Shown: positions 21,629-31,585, counted from the stretch's first letter. The stretch is DNA of 64,000 nt from Chersky-840 sp963794615 (GCA_963794615.1 CAWCEP010000006.1:1054001-1118000), one strand, 5' to 3'. The notes: generated from the sequence alone by a model not told the origin. Numbers and translations: made by a program.

Positions 21629-21971
21629 CAGGGGCTCCCCTTAATAGTCGGCAACCCGATCTCCCTGATCGCGAATCGAACGTAGACGTCGATACGACGT
21701 TATGTCATAAGCTGCCTATCAATCTCATTCACTTCGATATCATTCCATTCCTCCGGCCAACACGATGTGAGAGTCCTCTTCGTGAAGGGGTGGTGGTGGA
21801 TTCGAGAGAGTCTACGGACGGCATTACACGCTGACTGGCTATCAGCGTGGGATTGCCACTGAGGCAGAGTCAACGGGGCATCACACACCCCAGAGCCGAA
21901 AGCGGAGCCCGGAGGAACAGCAACAGGGCGATCGATCGCCGTGCTTGCGTCCGAACAAGAACGCTGCCTCC
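21629..21971. other. Only long gap inside the defence gene array
   Basis: 343 bp without a convincing gene between Rad50 and the SNF2 gene, in an array otherwise packed with overlaps or a 17-nt gap. A minus-strand frame ending WPEEWNDIEVNEIDRQLMT (stop near 21,700) looks protein-like but has no clear start. The stretch probably holds a second promoter. Confidence 0.5.
21686..21710. promoter_or_regulatory. Paired inverted repeats upstream of the SNF2 gene, possible operator
   Basis: Two adjacent palindromes, ACGTCG-ata-CGACGT (21686-21700) and TTATG-t-CATAA (21700-21710), lie 58-82 bp before the SNF2 start. They suggest a regulator-binding site for an internal promoter. A TTGATA hexamer lies just upstream on the minus strand, but I see no convincing -10 element. 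Confidence 0.4.
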
Positions 21972-24900
21972 TCAGCTCACTGCCAGGTCCAGATCTGCAC
22001 CCAGCTCGAAGCGCTCCTCTTCGTTGAGCCACCTCGCATTCGAACCGCCATACCCATCGGGCTCGATGAGAAGCACATCCTGGATACGATCTGCCACGGA
22101 GCCGATGTGAGTTATAAGGACAATGCAGCGTCCGGCGGCGACCTCGGTCTCGAGGGCGTCAAGCGCTCGGTTGAGGTGCGCCTGATCGAGGCCGGCGAAT
22201 CCCTCATCCAGGAAGAGCGTGTCGAAACGGATTCCCGATCGCCCGGCGATCTCCGCCACGCCGAGCGCGAGCGACAACGATGCCTCAAACTTCTCGCCTC
22301 CAGACAGCGTGCTCGCCGGGCGTGACACGCCAGCAACCTGATCGGCGATCCGAAGACCTGGGTCGAAACGGAACCGGCCTCCCGTCATCTCCGACAGCAG
22401 CTCCGACGACGTGTCGACCAAGTCAGCGGTCCGGAGATTGCGGGCCCATGTCGGGAAGTTGTCCTTCTTTAGGACTTCGATTGCTCCGTCGAGGTCGGTC
22501 TTCCAGCTCCTCAGGCCCCTAATGCGTTTGTCGAGATCTCTTGCCGTCTTCACGTCCTCCTTGGCTTTGGTCGCCGCTGATCGCGCGTCTGACGCCGCCT
22601 TCCTGGCGGCGCCGACGATCTGTTGGACAACGTCCCGTGTGGCGGTCCCTAGAGGATCCTCGGCGTCAGGCCGCCGTGCGACCTCGAGGCCACCGGAGTC
22701 TGCTTCGTCCATGAGTGCGACGAGTGCCGTCACCAACTCCCCTGCTGGCTCGATCAGCCCCGCGATCTGTTGCTGCAATTCCTCGACTCGGGCACGAGCT
22801 GCACCGATGGCGCTCTCCGCTGTCGCCCGTGCCTCTCCAGCCACCTTGACCAGTTCCTTCGGAGAACGCCCGACGGTAGGTGGAGCCGCAGCAGGCACAC
22901 CGGATCTGGCCGCCAGGTCGTTCACGAGCTCGACCAGGCTCGTCAGCGCACTGGTGGCAACGGCCAACGGCGTCTCCACCGACTGGGTGCGTTCCCTTGC
23001 CAGCGCCTGCTGCCGACGTTCAAGGTCGGCGACCTCTTCTTCAGCGGCCTTTTGCCCCTCCAAGGCGAGGGTGACTTTGGCCTTGTCTTCGGCAAGTCTG
23101 TCTTTGGCGGCGAACAGCGACTGAGGAACAGACGGGTCCACCAGCTTCCGCCAGCGCTCGTCGGTCCCCTCGAATGCCTTCCGTACCCGACGTCGGGCTT
23201 CCGCGACTGTGCTCTGCGCAGCGTCACGCCGAATGTTCGCGGTGGCGAGGGCGGTGATGAGCGCATTCACCCGGTCGTCGGACACCCTCTCGCGCTCTCT
23301 ACGGTGACTAGCTCTTCCCCTGTCGCCTTCGCCCGCTCCCCGGCAGCCTGTGCTTCATCGTTCAATGGGGACAACGATTCGATGACGGTGGCCCCCCATG
23401 TCGCGACCTCCTCGCCGAGAGTGCTAACGGCGTCAGAGATGACGACAATCGAGTTGGACGCGGCGTCGTCTTCGGCGAGTTCCAAAGGAACTCGCGAGGC
23501 CGGAACGGCCGTCATCGCGTTCTCACACGCGATCGTCACTAAGTCTTGGTGCGCCGTCGCAAACTCTGCGAGGGCTGCGCGGAGTGTGCTCAACGCCGCA
23601 GCGCGATTCTGTGATGCCGCTCGGTGTTCATCCGCCGCCTTCTCGAGGGCCTCCTCGACTTCACGGAATGCCTGGTCGGCGACGTCCAGGTCGCCGCCAT
23701 CAGGAGGCACCCACCCCTCCGGAAGCGTTCGATCACAGACCGGACAAGGCTCGCCTACATGAACGCCGTGCGCCGCGGCGGCAGCGGCATTGCCCTGCCG
23801 GGCATTGGCGAGATCGCGAGCGGCGACCACCCGGCGCTTTGTCGCTTCAGTGAGCTTCGCATCTGCGTCGCTGATCGCCCTCTGCAATGCGTTGAGTTCC
23901 GTGACCGCCGAACCCATCGCTCGGTCCTGCGTCGCCATCCTCTTACACGCCGCACCGGCGGATTTTGCTACCTCCTGGCGTCTCGCAAGGGCTTCTGCTT
24001 TGGCCTGAGCCTCCTCTCTCGCGATACGTGCTGTCTTGCGCTTCTCATCGGCAGTAGACTGGGCCTTCGCGGCCTCGATCATCGCCACCTCCAGAGCGGG
24101 CTCCAGTCTGGACACTTCAGAAGCGGCCTCTACCAGTTGGGCTTCCTGACTAGGTTGCTCCGAAAGAAGATCTTGAAGTTGCCCGAGCTGCGTGGCCACG
24201 ACATCATGAGTGCCAACCTGACCGTGTACATCCTCGGTCGTTGTCAGCGCTGCTAGGGCTTTCTCACGACGCCCCTTAGCTTTCTCGAGCCCTTCCGCCG
24301 CGTCCTTGGCGGCCACCTGGAGGCGAGACTCCGTTGACTCGAGTTCCTCGAGGTCGCCCAGGACTCCGGCAAGTCGGGTCAACCCGTCGGGACCACTTGC
24401 ACCCGCTCGAAGAGCCACAGAGGCATCGAGCTCGGTCGCCTGCTTGTGCAGGTCCTCGGCCTGCCCCGACAGTTCGGTGAGGCGCTCGGCGCTTTCGCTG
24501 GCGCGCTGCTCCACTTCGGCCATCGCCCTTGCCCGAGCATTGGCCTTTGTCGCCTCGGAAGCGGGGTCCTCGGGCACGTTGGCACGACGTTCCTCGAGCC
24601 GATCGATATTGCGCTGAGCGGCCTTGGCTGTCGTCTGGAGCGCCTTTCGGGCGTCCAGAAGAGCAGTGAGCCCGAGGAGGGTATCGAGGAGAGCCTCTCG
24701 TTTCCGCGGGTCAGCCTCGAGCAAGGCAGCGAAGCGGTTCTGCGCGAGCAGAACTGCTTGGCAGAACTGCTCCCGGTCCATGCCACCCAAAAGAGCCCTC
24801 ACGGCAGCATCCACTTTGCGTACCTGGTCGACGTGCGTGAGGACTTTGCCCTCGTCATCGATCTTGCGAAGCCACGTCTCCTTAGCACCGAAGGCGCCGT

Positions 24901-25190
24901 GCTTATCCTGGGCAACCGTCCGGACCAACTGGTATCGGTCATCATCAACCGTGAAGGTCATCCTGACGTACATGTCGGAACGACCGTCAGTCGAAAGCTC
25001 CTCGTAGGCCCTTCCCCCATAGGTGGCCTCTCCGAAGAGTGCGAAAGTGATCGCTTCGAGCAGACTCGATTTGCCGGCCCCCGTGTGGCCGACGATGGCG
25101 ACAAGGCTCTTGCCTGCTCAGATCAAGGACCGTCGGCGGGTTCCCCCGGTGCGACCGTAGGCCGGAGACCTCGAGCTGCTCGATCCTCAC
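21972..25190 (-). CDS. rad50: Rad50/SbcC-type SMC ATPase with zinc hook, frame-broken
   Basis: About 1,072 aa. The N-terminus MRIEQLEVSGLRSHRG leads, after one base error near 25,115, to Walker A GHTGAGKSS. Long coiled coils flank a zinc hook CPVC (23735-23746, about residue 482). The C-terminal ATPase half has LSGGEKFEASLSLALG (signature) and TLFLDEGFAGLD (Walker B). A second break near 23,280 splits it; both halves belong to one protein. It partners Mre11 as the clamp that holds DNA ends for nucleolytic processing. The GTG start overlaps the Mre11 stop as GTGA. In archaea rad50, mre11, herA and nurA form one operon, as here. Confidence 0.85.
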
Positions 25191-26572
25191 GAGGTTCCCT
25201 TGTCGCTGGAGGCGTCGGCAAGGACCGCTGCTTCCACGAGCTCGACGCCGCCGCTTCGGCCTCGGGGTCGACCCAGTCCATGGTGCTCACCAAATCCTCC
25301 GCCAAGTCGATGGCGATGTCCTCGTCGAGGAGGGACTCCCCGTTGAGCGCAGTGCGACGCTGCGCCAGAAGCGCCGACTCCACCATTGAGCGAACGGTCG
25401 CTGCGGTGCGGTCGGGATCCGCACCGGTGACGGGATTGTCCCCCAACCACCGTTCGAGCATCTCCCCAAGGGTCGAGGTCTCGCCGGACTTCCTGGCCTT
25501 CGCTTTGCCACTTCCCGTGATCTCGGGCCGAACCTCGACAACGATCGCTCCTGGCAACGCATCGGCCACACGACGGGCGAGGCTGGGCACCGGGCCGTCG
25601 AGGGGGACGGTGACCCGCACGAAAGCACCCATCGACGCTCTCGCTCTGGCGGGGAGGTCGTCAAGGCGCTCGGTGAGTTCGACCAAGCGACGCCCTGTGG
25701 CGAGGCGCGCCAGCTCCATCTTGGCCGCTCCTGTCGGCGGGAGCTCGACCAAGACGACGCTTTTGGGCTCCGGCCTCGTCGCGGGCCTCGCCGAAGCGGA
25801 ACGGCAGCATGCCACCGGCATAGCGACCGGTCCCGAGACCCGGGTAGCTCCTGGGCCATGTGGATGTGGCCGAAGGCGGCATAGGAGACCGGGCGGTATC
25901 TGGTTTATCGAGGTTGCATAATCGTCGGCGAGATCGACCTTGCGCTCGCTACCGGCGGGGCGGGCGCCGTCCACGAGGAGATGGGCGGCCCAGATGACCT
26001 TGTCCGTCGCTAGATCCCAGTTCGCCTCGAGCCAGGTGTTGTAGGCGTCGTGGACGCGCTTGATCCCGCCGGTGAACCCCGCCGTAGTCTCACCGGGACG
26101 GTCGAAGCGGGCGAAGCTATGAGGGGTGACGAACGGGACGGCGCAGACGAGGATCCGTCGCGATCCCTCCACCGGGATAGCCACTACCCCACCATTCTCG
26201 GGCCGGCGCAGCAGCCCACGGAAGCGTACCCGGTCGGCACCAGCCAGGCCGGCGAGCGGGTCCCACGCCTTGTCGAGCATCACGTTATTGTCGTGGTTCC
26301 CGCCCCGACCACCACGGTCGGTGCGATGTCCGAGAGCCGCCTTAGCGCGTCGGCGGCCAGCGCCTGGTCGTCAGCCCCCGGGTCGAGCATGGTCGAAGAG
26401 GTCGCCGGTGTGGACGATGGCGTCGGGCCGGTACTCGGTGGCAGATCTCGACCAGCGAAGCGATGGCGACCTCGTGGTCGGCGCGACGCGACTGGGTACC
26501 GAGCTCGATGCCCAGGTGCCAGTCGCTCGTGTGCACAAGCCGGAGCGCCCGGGGACGGCTCCCGGAGGCCAT
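25187..26572 (-). CDS. mre11: Mre11/SbcD-type DNA exonuclease, frame-broken
   Basis: About 460 aa calcineurin-like metallophosphoesterase. Motifs in order: LRLVHTSDWHLG (I, DxH), AIVHTGDLFDHARPG (II, GD, after a break near 26,410), VVVGAGNHDNNVM (III, GNHD), WAAHLLVDGA (IV) and AAFGHIHMAQELPG (V, GHxH, reached after a break near 25,860). These bind the two metal ions for nuclease activity. The C-terminal capping and Rad50-binding region follows. The ATG overlaps the HerA stop (TGATG) and the stop overlaps the Rad50 GTG. It would nick and resect DNA ends together with Rad50, HerA and NurA. Confidence 0.83.
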
Positions 26573-28407
26573 CAGCCCGCCCCGGCCAAGTTGAACGGAT
26601 CGATGTCGTCCGGGATCGGGGGCGGCAGCAACCGCCTCCTCTGCGCAGGTCGCGAAGGGCGGGTACGGGATCCGGATCGGGATCGGGGCGGGGATGACCG
26701 GCTGGTGCAAGACCATCGAACCGGGAACGAAGAGCGTGGCGCGCTCACGCATCTCCGCCGGCAGGAAGCGGTACGCATCAAGGTCGCCGGCGTCAAGGCG
26801 CCCCACCAACTTGACGGCGGCGTTGCGGATCACAGTGGCCTGGACGCTGCCAGCGTACTGTTCGGCCCCGAATAGCAGGACACCCATCGATCTCCCGCGC
26901 TCGGCGATGTCCACCAGCAGGTCACGCAGCGGGCTCCGGCCGTGGTCCGGACAGAATTTGATCGAGCTCGTCGAGCATGATCAGACGAAGCGGCTCGCGA
27001 CCGGTGGCCTGCTTCTGCTCGAAGATCCGATTCACAAGGGCGCCGACAACGAAACGTTGCGCCGGAGTCGTGCAGTGCATGGATATCGACGACCGTGACC
27101 TGATGGGTGAGCTCGGGTGTCGTGACGCCCAGTCGGATGAGATGCCCCAACCGGGTGGCCATGGCGGCGATCCGCCGGGAGAAGGCCGAGATGGTCTGAG
27201 GAGAGTTAGTGCCAATGAAGTCCTGGTTGTTGTCGTCGAATCGCGTCTTCGATGAAGTCGACGAGCTCGCCGAAATCCGAGATCAGGGTGCCATCGGGGC
27301 CTGGCTGGAATGGGATCGCGGCCCGGAGAAGTGGCGCTGGGCACGCTCGAAGGTACGTGGCGGGTGGTCGTCCGGATCACGCAAGACCACCGCGCCGGGC
27401 ACGACCCTGAGCCGGCCAGGCCCAGCGCAGCAGCGCGGCCCGAACCCGCTGTTCGACGAAACTGAGCTGGTTCAGGGCGTCGTCGGCATCGGCCAAGATG
27501 TACGCCAGCAGTCCCTGGGAGACGAACTCGAGCGGGGTCCAACCGAATGCCGACACGTCGCCGGGCTGGATCCGAGTCTCGGTCAGGGGCACCACATTCT
27601 CGGAGCCGGGCCGGGGCGGAACAAAGAACCCGACATCGGTGAACCCGCCCGGGTCCTCCACACCAAGGATCCCCCAGCGTCGCCGGTGCATCCTCTTCGA
27701 GGCGACGATTCGGGCGGTCGATGTGGAGCAAGTCCTCGTTCTTCACGGACAAGACGAGGGCACGGGTCTGCTCGACATGCCGACCGAGCAGGCGACGGCC
27801 GTCGGGCGTCTCGAAGAGCAGGTAGAGCAGGGCGAGCAGCGACGTGGTCTTGGTGGCCACACCCGAGATGCCCGACACGTTGACGTGTCCACCCTTGCGG
27901 CCGTTGATGTAGTCGAAGTCGACGTAGACCGGCTGCTCCCGTGCGTCGAGCCCGACCGCCAGCCGGTGTTCCATCTGATCCATGAAGAGTGCACGGTGCC
28001 GCTCGTCGCCCTGGGCCCGGCGCACCTCTTGGGCGGGCTCGGGTGCGACCCAGCGCTCGGGGTAGGGCCGCAGGACCCGCACCTCGGCGCGTCGCACGGT
28101 CTCACCTGGCATGGTCTGCTCGGTGACTCGCACGGTGTCGCTCGACCAGCTCGCACCTTCGATCGTCGCGGTTGAGACCCACCACCATCCCGTAGTGGGT
28201 GAGCAGTTCGCCGTCGGGAAGGGTCTGATCGACTGCTACGAGATCATCCAGCTCGACGCTGGCCTCGGGACGGATCACCACCGAGAACAAAACGCTCGTG
28301 CACTCCTGTGTCCCGTCTACCACCCCAACGGTCTCGACACTCTGATGCTCGTCTTCTGCAGGACGGGCCTCGGCACCGTTGTCAGGTGTTTGAGAAGTAC
28401 TGCTCAC
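26572..28407 (-). CDS. herA: HerA-like hexameric DNA-translocating ATPase, frame-broken
   Basis: About 611 aa. GTG 28407 has AAGGAGA 7 nt upstream. The N-terminal barrel (HAS) region leads to YVDFDYINGRKGGHVNVSG and a variant P-loop GISGVATKTTSLL (about residue 183), where the lysine is preceded by Ala-Thr instead of Gly. Walker B is LIMLDELNKF (about 27,000, read across a break), followed by SMGVLLFGAEQYAGS and NAAVKLVGRLDAGD, typical of HerA/FtsK-like pumps. Breaks occur near 28,150, 27,690, 27,370, 27,080, 26,940 and 26,640. HerA translocates DNA and feeds the NurA nuclease; NurA lies just upstream, 17 bp away. Confidence 0.8.
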
Positions 28408-28425
28408 GGGATCTCCTTGGGAGGG

Positions 28426-29385
28426 TCAGGCACTTGTTGCGTCGGATTCGGAGGGACGGTCGTAGATCGCCGCAGCGTCACACGCTGCGCGCACGGCGCC
28501 CGCCGGGTCGCCGAGACAGTGACGCAGCCGGGTCTCAAGGGCCCCGATCGGTTGCAGGTTGGCTGGTGCCCGGGGATCGACGTGGGGCACGCCCGAGTAT
28601 CGAGGCAGAAGGGCGCACACCCGATCTGCGACACGGCGAGCCAAGTCCAGACCACCGGCAGCCGGGACATCGACGCGTACGATGCCCGCCCATGGACTGA
28701 CCCGACCTCTGGTCGGTAGACGGAGATAGCAGCCCCAGACCTCGTCGCGTAGGCGGAAGAGGCTCGTGCGTTGTCCTGGGCGAGCAAGCACGCTTGGTAC
28801 TTGGCGATGCTTCTCGGCGGGGAGGTATGCCTTGTGGTGCGACTTCACCAACCCCACTACCTCAGCGTTGATGCCGTAGAAACGATTGAGTGGCCCGTCA
28901 CGCACAACGGTGGCGCCCTCCGTCGCAAGCTCGTCGGCCATGTCCGCTTCGGCGTCACGCATCCTGCGCTGCAGAGCGGGCAGCAGATCGTCCGCTTCAG
29001 TGGTCGCAAGCGATTGGACCTCCCATTCCCATCCACCGAGCACCGGCAACTTCGCGTCATGCCCATGGGTCCACAGCAATGCGCGGTGAAGATCGGTCCG
29101 AGCGAACTCAGGTCGACTGTTCGGGGTGCACAGCACGGCACCGGCGCCGTAGGAGCCAGCGAGCCCCCTGGCCATGGTACCGTCGTCCAGGATTTCGTGA
29201 GCCCGAAAGTCAGTGCGACGAACACCGTCGACGAAGTAGAGGGCCCCCTTGGGGAGGGCTGGGTCAAGATCGTGGGGCTCCAGAGCGCCCTCGCCATCCT
29301 CCAACAGGACCACGTCGCCGGCGACCTCGGTGTCGTCGTCGACCTCATATGGGTCGCGGTATCGCGGATTCGGCTCGACAAACAT
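28426..29385 (-). CDS. nurA: NurA-domain nuclease
   Basis: 319 aa, unbroken. NurA nucleases have an RNase H-like fold with metal-binding acidic residues; the first is visible in ALYFVDGVRRTDFR (Asp53). Other family-like stretches are GSYGAGAVLC, EVVGLVKSHHKAYLPAE and WAGIVRVDVPA. ATG 29385 is chosen because GGAG lies about 8 nt upstream and the extension to 29505 looks non-coding. It is the first gene of the minus-strand array, about 185 bp after a perfect SOS-box palindrome. With HerA it would degrade DNA; in archaea the pair resects ends made by Mre11-Rad50. There is no signal peptide. Confidence 0.78.
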   Translation of the reverse strand: MFVEPNPRYRDPYEVDDDTEVAGDVVLLEDGEGALEPHDLDPALPKGALYFVDGVRRTDFRAHEILDDGTMARGLAGSYGAGAVLCTPNSRPEFARTDLHRALLWTHGHDAKLPVLGGWEWEVQSLATTEADDLLPALQRRMRDAEADMADELATEGATVVRDGPLNRFYGINAEVVGLVKSHHKAYLPAEKHRQVPSVLARPGQRTSLFRLRDEVWGCYLRLPTRGRVSPWAGIVRVDVPAAGGLDLARRVADRVCALLPRYSGVPHVDPRAPANLQPIGALETRLRHCLGDPAGAVRAACDAAAIYDRPSESDATSA

Positions 29386-29559
29386 CACGAGGCTCCGCGA
29401 CTGAATACGTCTCGACCTTGTGTTCTCCAAGTGGGGGTGACTGGCCACCCATCGCCGTGCATATCTCGATCGTAGAGTCGGGGTGTAACGCTGTCCCGAG
29501 GCCACCGAACCCTACAGCGCATGTTGATTCATCGGCATAGTCCTTGACATAGTCCAGCT

Positions 29560-30037
29560 CTACATCAAACTACGAACATATGTTCGTAGGGAGCGAGGCG
29601 CGACAACCGACCAGCCTTGGCAAAATCGCAATGCCGACCTCCCGTCGCTAATTTTGACTTCGCTCCACGCCGAGGTGGAATGTCGGCCGATCGCCGAGTC
29701 CGATGGCAACGGGATACGCGTTGCGAGCCGATCAGTTGCCGCTTCGTTTAGGTCCATTGTCTGACCCATCACAACGTTGAACGATCGCTCTCGAACCTTT
29801 ACGACTCTGAACTGATTCTCGTCCTGAGTGCCACCAAGAAATGGCTCGAAGACGACAACGGGTTGATGAGTGCGCTCGGTGCTGCGTCGCCGCCTCTTCA
29901 TCACTGTCGAGACGGTGACGGACAAGGGTCATGTCGACGCGCTCCCCGTCGACCGCGATGTCCGCCCGTGGGTCTCGGCGGCGCGCAAATCGGGCGGACC
30001 CGTTGGCAAGAATATCGAGCCGCTGCCCACTCGTCAT
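29560..30037 (-). CDS. Unknown protein upstream of the NurA array, one frame break
   Basis: About 158 aa if one base error near 29,880 is repaired: the first half begins MTSGQRLDILANGSARFARR and the second contains THQPVVVFEPFLGGTQDENQ. I recognise no family. The last codons coincide with the SOS palindrome, an odd overlap that may mean the reading frame is not real at its end. No Shine-Dalgarno is clear at the ATG. If real, it is co-oriented with the NurA array and could be its first gene. Confidence 0.35.
29570..29589. promoter_or_regulatory. SOS (LexA) box upstream of the NurA-HerA-Mre11-Rad50 array
   Basis: Perfect 20-bp palindrome CTACGAACATATGTTCGTAG with core GAAC-ATAT-GTTC, an ideal match to the Gram-positive LexA consensus. 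It lies 185 bp before the NurA start codon and overlaps the last codons of an upstream, frame-broken minus-strand reading frame. It implies damage-inducible transcription of the array. Binding is inferred. Confidence 0.7.
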
Positions 30038-30275
30038 GCGGCGGCTAAGAATTTCCGACTAATGACTAGAACCGCCAACCAGGTGAAGTGCGGCGTACAA
30101 ATGTAGCGACCACTGTGGCAAGAATCGAATATCGAGGCAACCAACCGCGGTGAGCTCCCGACCCCGGCGCGTATCCCGCGGCTGTTCGGTGAACGGTCTA
30201 CGGGTGGAGAGTTCGATAATCGTCCGCGACGGGCACTTGCCCGCAGCGCCAACCTGAGAGCAAAGGCGTAGGCAC

Positions 30276-30743
30276 ATGACTGAAATCGACCAGCACCGTC
30301 CCAGGAGTGCGTGGGAACGTCGAGCCCACCCATACTCGCCTGCTCTAGTGACCATCCGCATAGACAATTACCGCCTATGCCGTGACGACCAGGGCGCAGA
30401 ACGTTGGATCTACGACGAGCCGCCGGCGTTCGGGGCACTCTGTGGACGGCTGTGCCAGGAGGTCAGCCATGCCGAAGGGGTGAGAGGTGTTGTCTTCATC
30501 GGCGCCGGCATGGACCCATCAATACACGAAGGGTCGTTTCCGACCGTATCGGCGCCATTCGAACCCGAGCGGGCCGCGCACTGGGTGATCATGGTCATGG
30601 TCGAATGGAGTGCTCTCGATGCCACACGTGAGACGGTACGAAAGGTGCTGGAGTCATCACCGGTCGACTTGGTGTGGTGGTTGGAGGCCGGGAATACAGA
30701 TCGCATCCTGAATGTCCTCGAACGGCCATCCTCCAGCGGGTAG
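30276..30743 (+). CDS. Unknown protein, 155 aa
   Basis: ATG 30276 follows AAAGGCG. The protein appears soluble: a charged N-terminus, then GVRGVVFIGAGMDPSIHEGS and VIMVMVEWSALDATRETVRK, suggesting an alpha/beta fold. No family is recognised. It converges on the Bpa-like gene across a shared hairpin terminator at 30851-30872. Confidence 0.55.
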   Translation: MTEIDQHRPRSAWERRAHPYSPALVTIRIDNYRLCRDDQGAERWIYDEPPAFGALCGRLCQEVSHAEGVRGVVFIGAGMDPSIHEGSFPTVSAPFEPERAAHWVIMVMVEWSALDATRETVRKVLESSPVDLVWWLEAGNTDRILNVLERPSSSG

Positions 30744-30850
30744 CAGTTCTATCCGGTACCGCATATGCGGGCGATCGGGAGGTACGTGCGCCAACATTGC
30801 GGCATGAGTGTCGCCACCGCCTCTTGGCCACATGTGGAGTGACGAGAATT

Positions 30851-30872
30851 GAGCGGCCCCGAAGGGCCGCTC
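30851..30872. terminator. Hairpin terminator shared by convergent genes
   Basis: GAGCGGCCC and GGGCCGCTC form a perfect 9-bp stem with a CGAA tetraloop, two bases after which the minus-strand gene ends. It probably terminates both the 30276-30743 gene and the Bpa-like gene. Confidence 0.7.
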
Positions 30873-30874
30873 AA

Positions 30875-31585
30875 TCAAAGGTAGTTACCGCCACCACGTG
30901 CCACCTCGTTGCACGGGGCGTCTTTCTCCTTGCGCTCGGTCCAGCCGATTGCCGCCAACAGCCATCTGGCCAGCTGGCTCACAGCGACGCGCACGCAGGC
31001 TACGGGAGAGTCGTCGTGAAGTTCCGGGGCGGCCACTTGGATTTCAGCCACCATGACCGGATCGTCCTGGAGCAACCCCATAACCCGATCACACAGGCGA
31101 TGGTATAGAGAGACGGCGTCGGGAATAACGGAGACCCCGCGCTCGTGCGCCAGTTGCAGCTCGTTGGCCACGGCGGTCAACTGCGTCTGCAGTTCCTTGA
31201 GCCGTCCAAGGTGTGCGGTCACAGCGTCGGTGCCGTCCTCAGATTCAAGGGCCTGCTGTTCGTTGTGCAGCCGGCCGTACAGCCACCCGCGGAGATTCGC
31301 CGTGCGTATCGAAACGAAGGCCTGATCGAGCTCCATCGTGTCGCTTCGAAGCACATCGTCGAACTTGAGATCGGGCTGTACTCGCCCGATCCAACTCAGG
31401 ACGCCGTCGATGGTGGCGTTGCCCAGTTCGCAGACCCGCGGGTCGGCGCCGGGACCTTCTGTGCTCAGTTCCTGGGCTAGGGCAGCGAGGAGCTCAAAGG
31501 CTCTGAGCATGGGTCCGATCGCATCTCGGCGGTCATCGTTCGGGTCGTCCCATGCGTTCACTCGTTCTCGTTCTTGGATGACCAC
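30875..31585 (-). CDS. Bpa-like (DUF2587) bacterial proteasome activator homologue
   Basis: 236 aa from GTG 31585 (AAAGGA upstream). Bpa is an ATP-independent ring that opens the actinobacterial 20S proteasome through its C-terminal Gly-Gln-Tyr-Leu. Here the protein ends GGGNYL, keeping Tyr-Leu, and residues 92-113 (SIRTANLRGWLYGRLHNEQQ) follow the Bpa helix pattern with its conserved Gly-Trp-Leu. It is longer than the roughly 174-aa mycobacterial protein, with an extra helical region before the tail. A paralogue inside a defence region is unusual: it might recruit specific proteins to the proteasome. The assignment rests on these two patterns only. A coiled-coil protein of other function remains possible. 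Confidence 0.55.
   Translation of the reverse strand: MVIQERERVNAWDDPNDDRRDAIGPMLRAFELLAALAQELSTEGPGADPRVCELGNATIDGVLSWIGRVQPDLKFDDVLRSDTMELDQAFVSIRTANLRGWLYGRLHNEQQALESEDGTDAVTAHLGRLKELQTQLTAVANELQLAHERGVSVIPDAVSLYHRLCDRVMGLLQDDPVMVAEIQVAAPELHDDSPVACVRVAVSQLARWLLAAIGWTERKEKDAPCNEVARGGGNYL

Noticed and set aside
22411..23762. Long plus-strand frames rich in Ala/Ser/Arg
   Set aside because: Shadow of the Rad50 coiled-coil region.
24446..25921. 491-codon open frame on the plus strand
   Set aside because: Antisense to Rad50 and Mre11, whose motifs and zinc hook are unmistakable.
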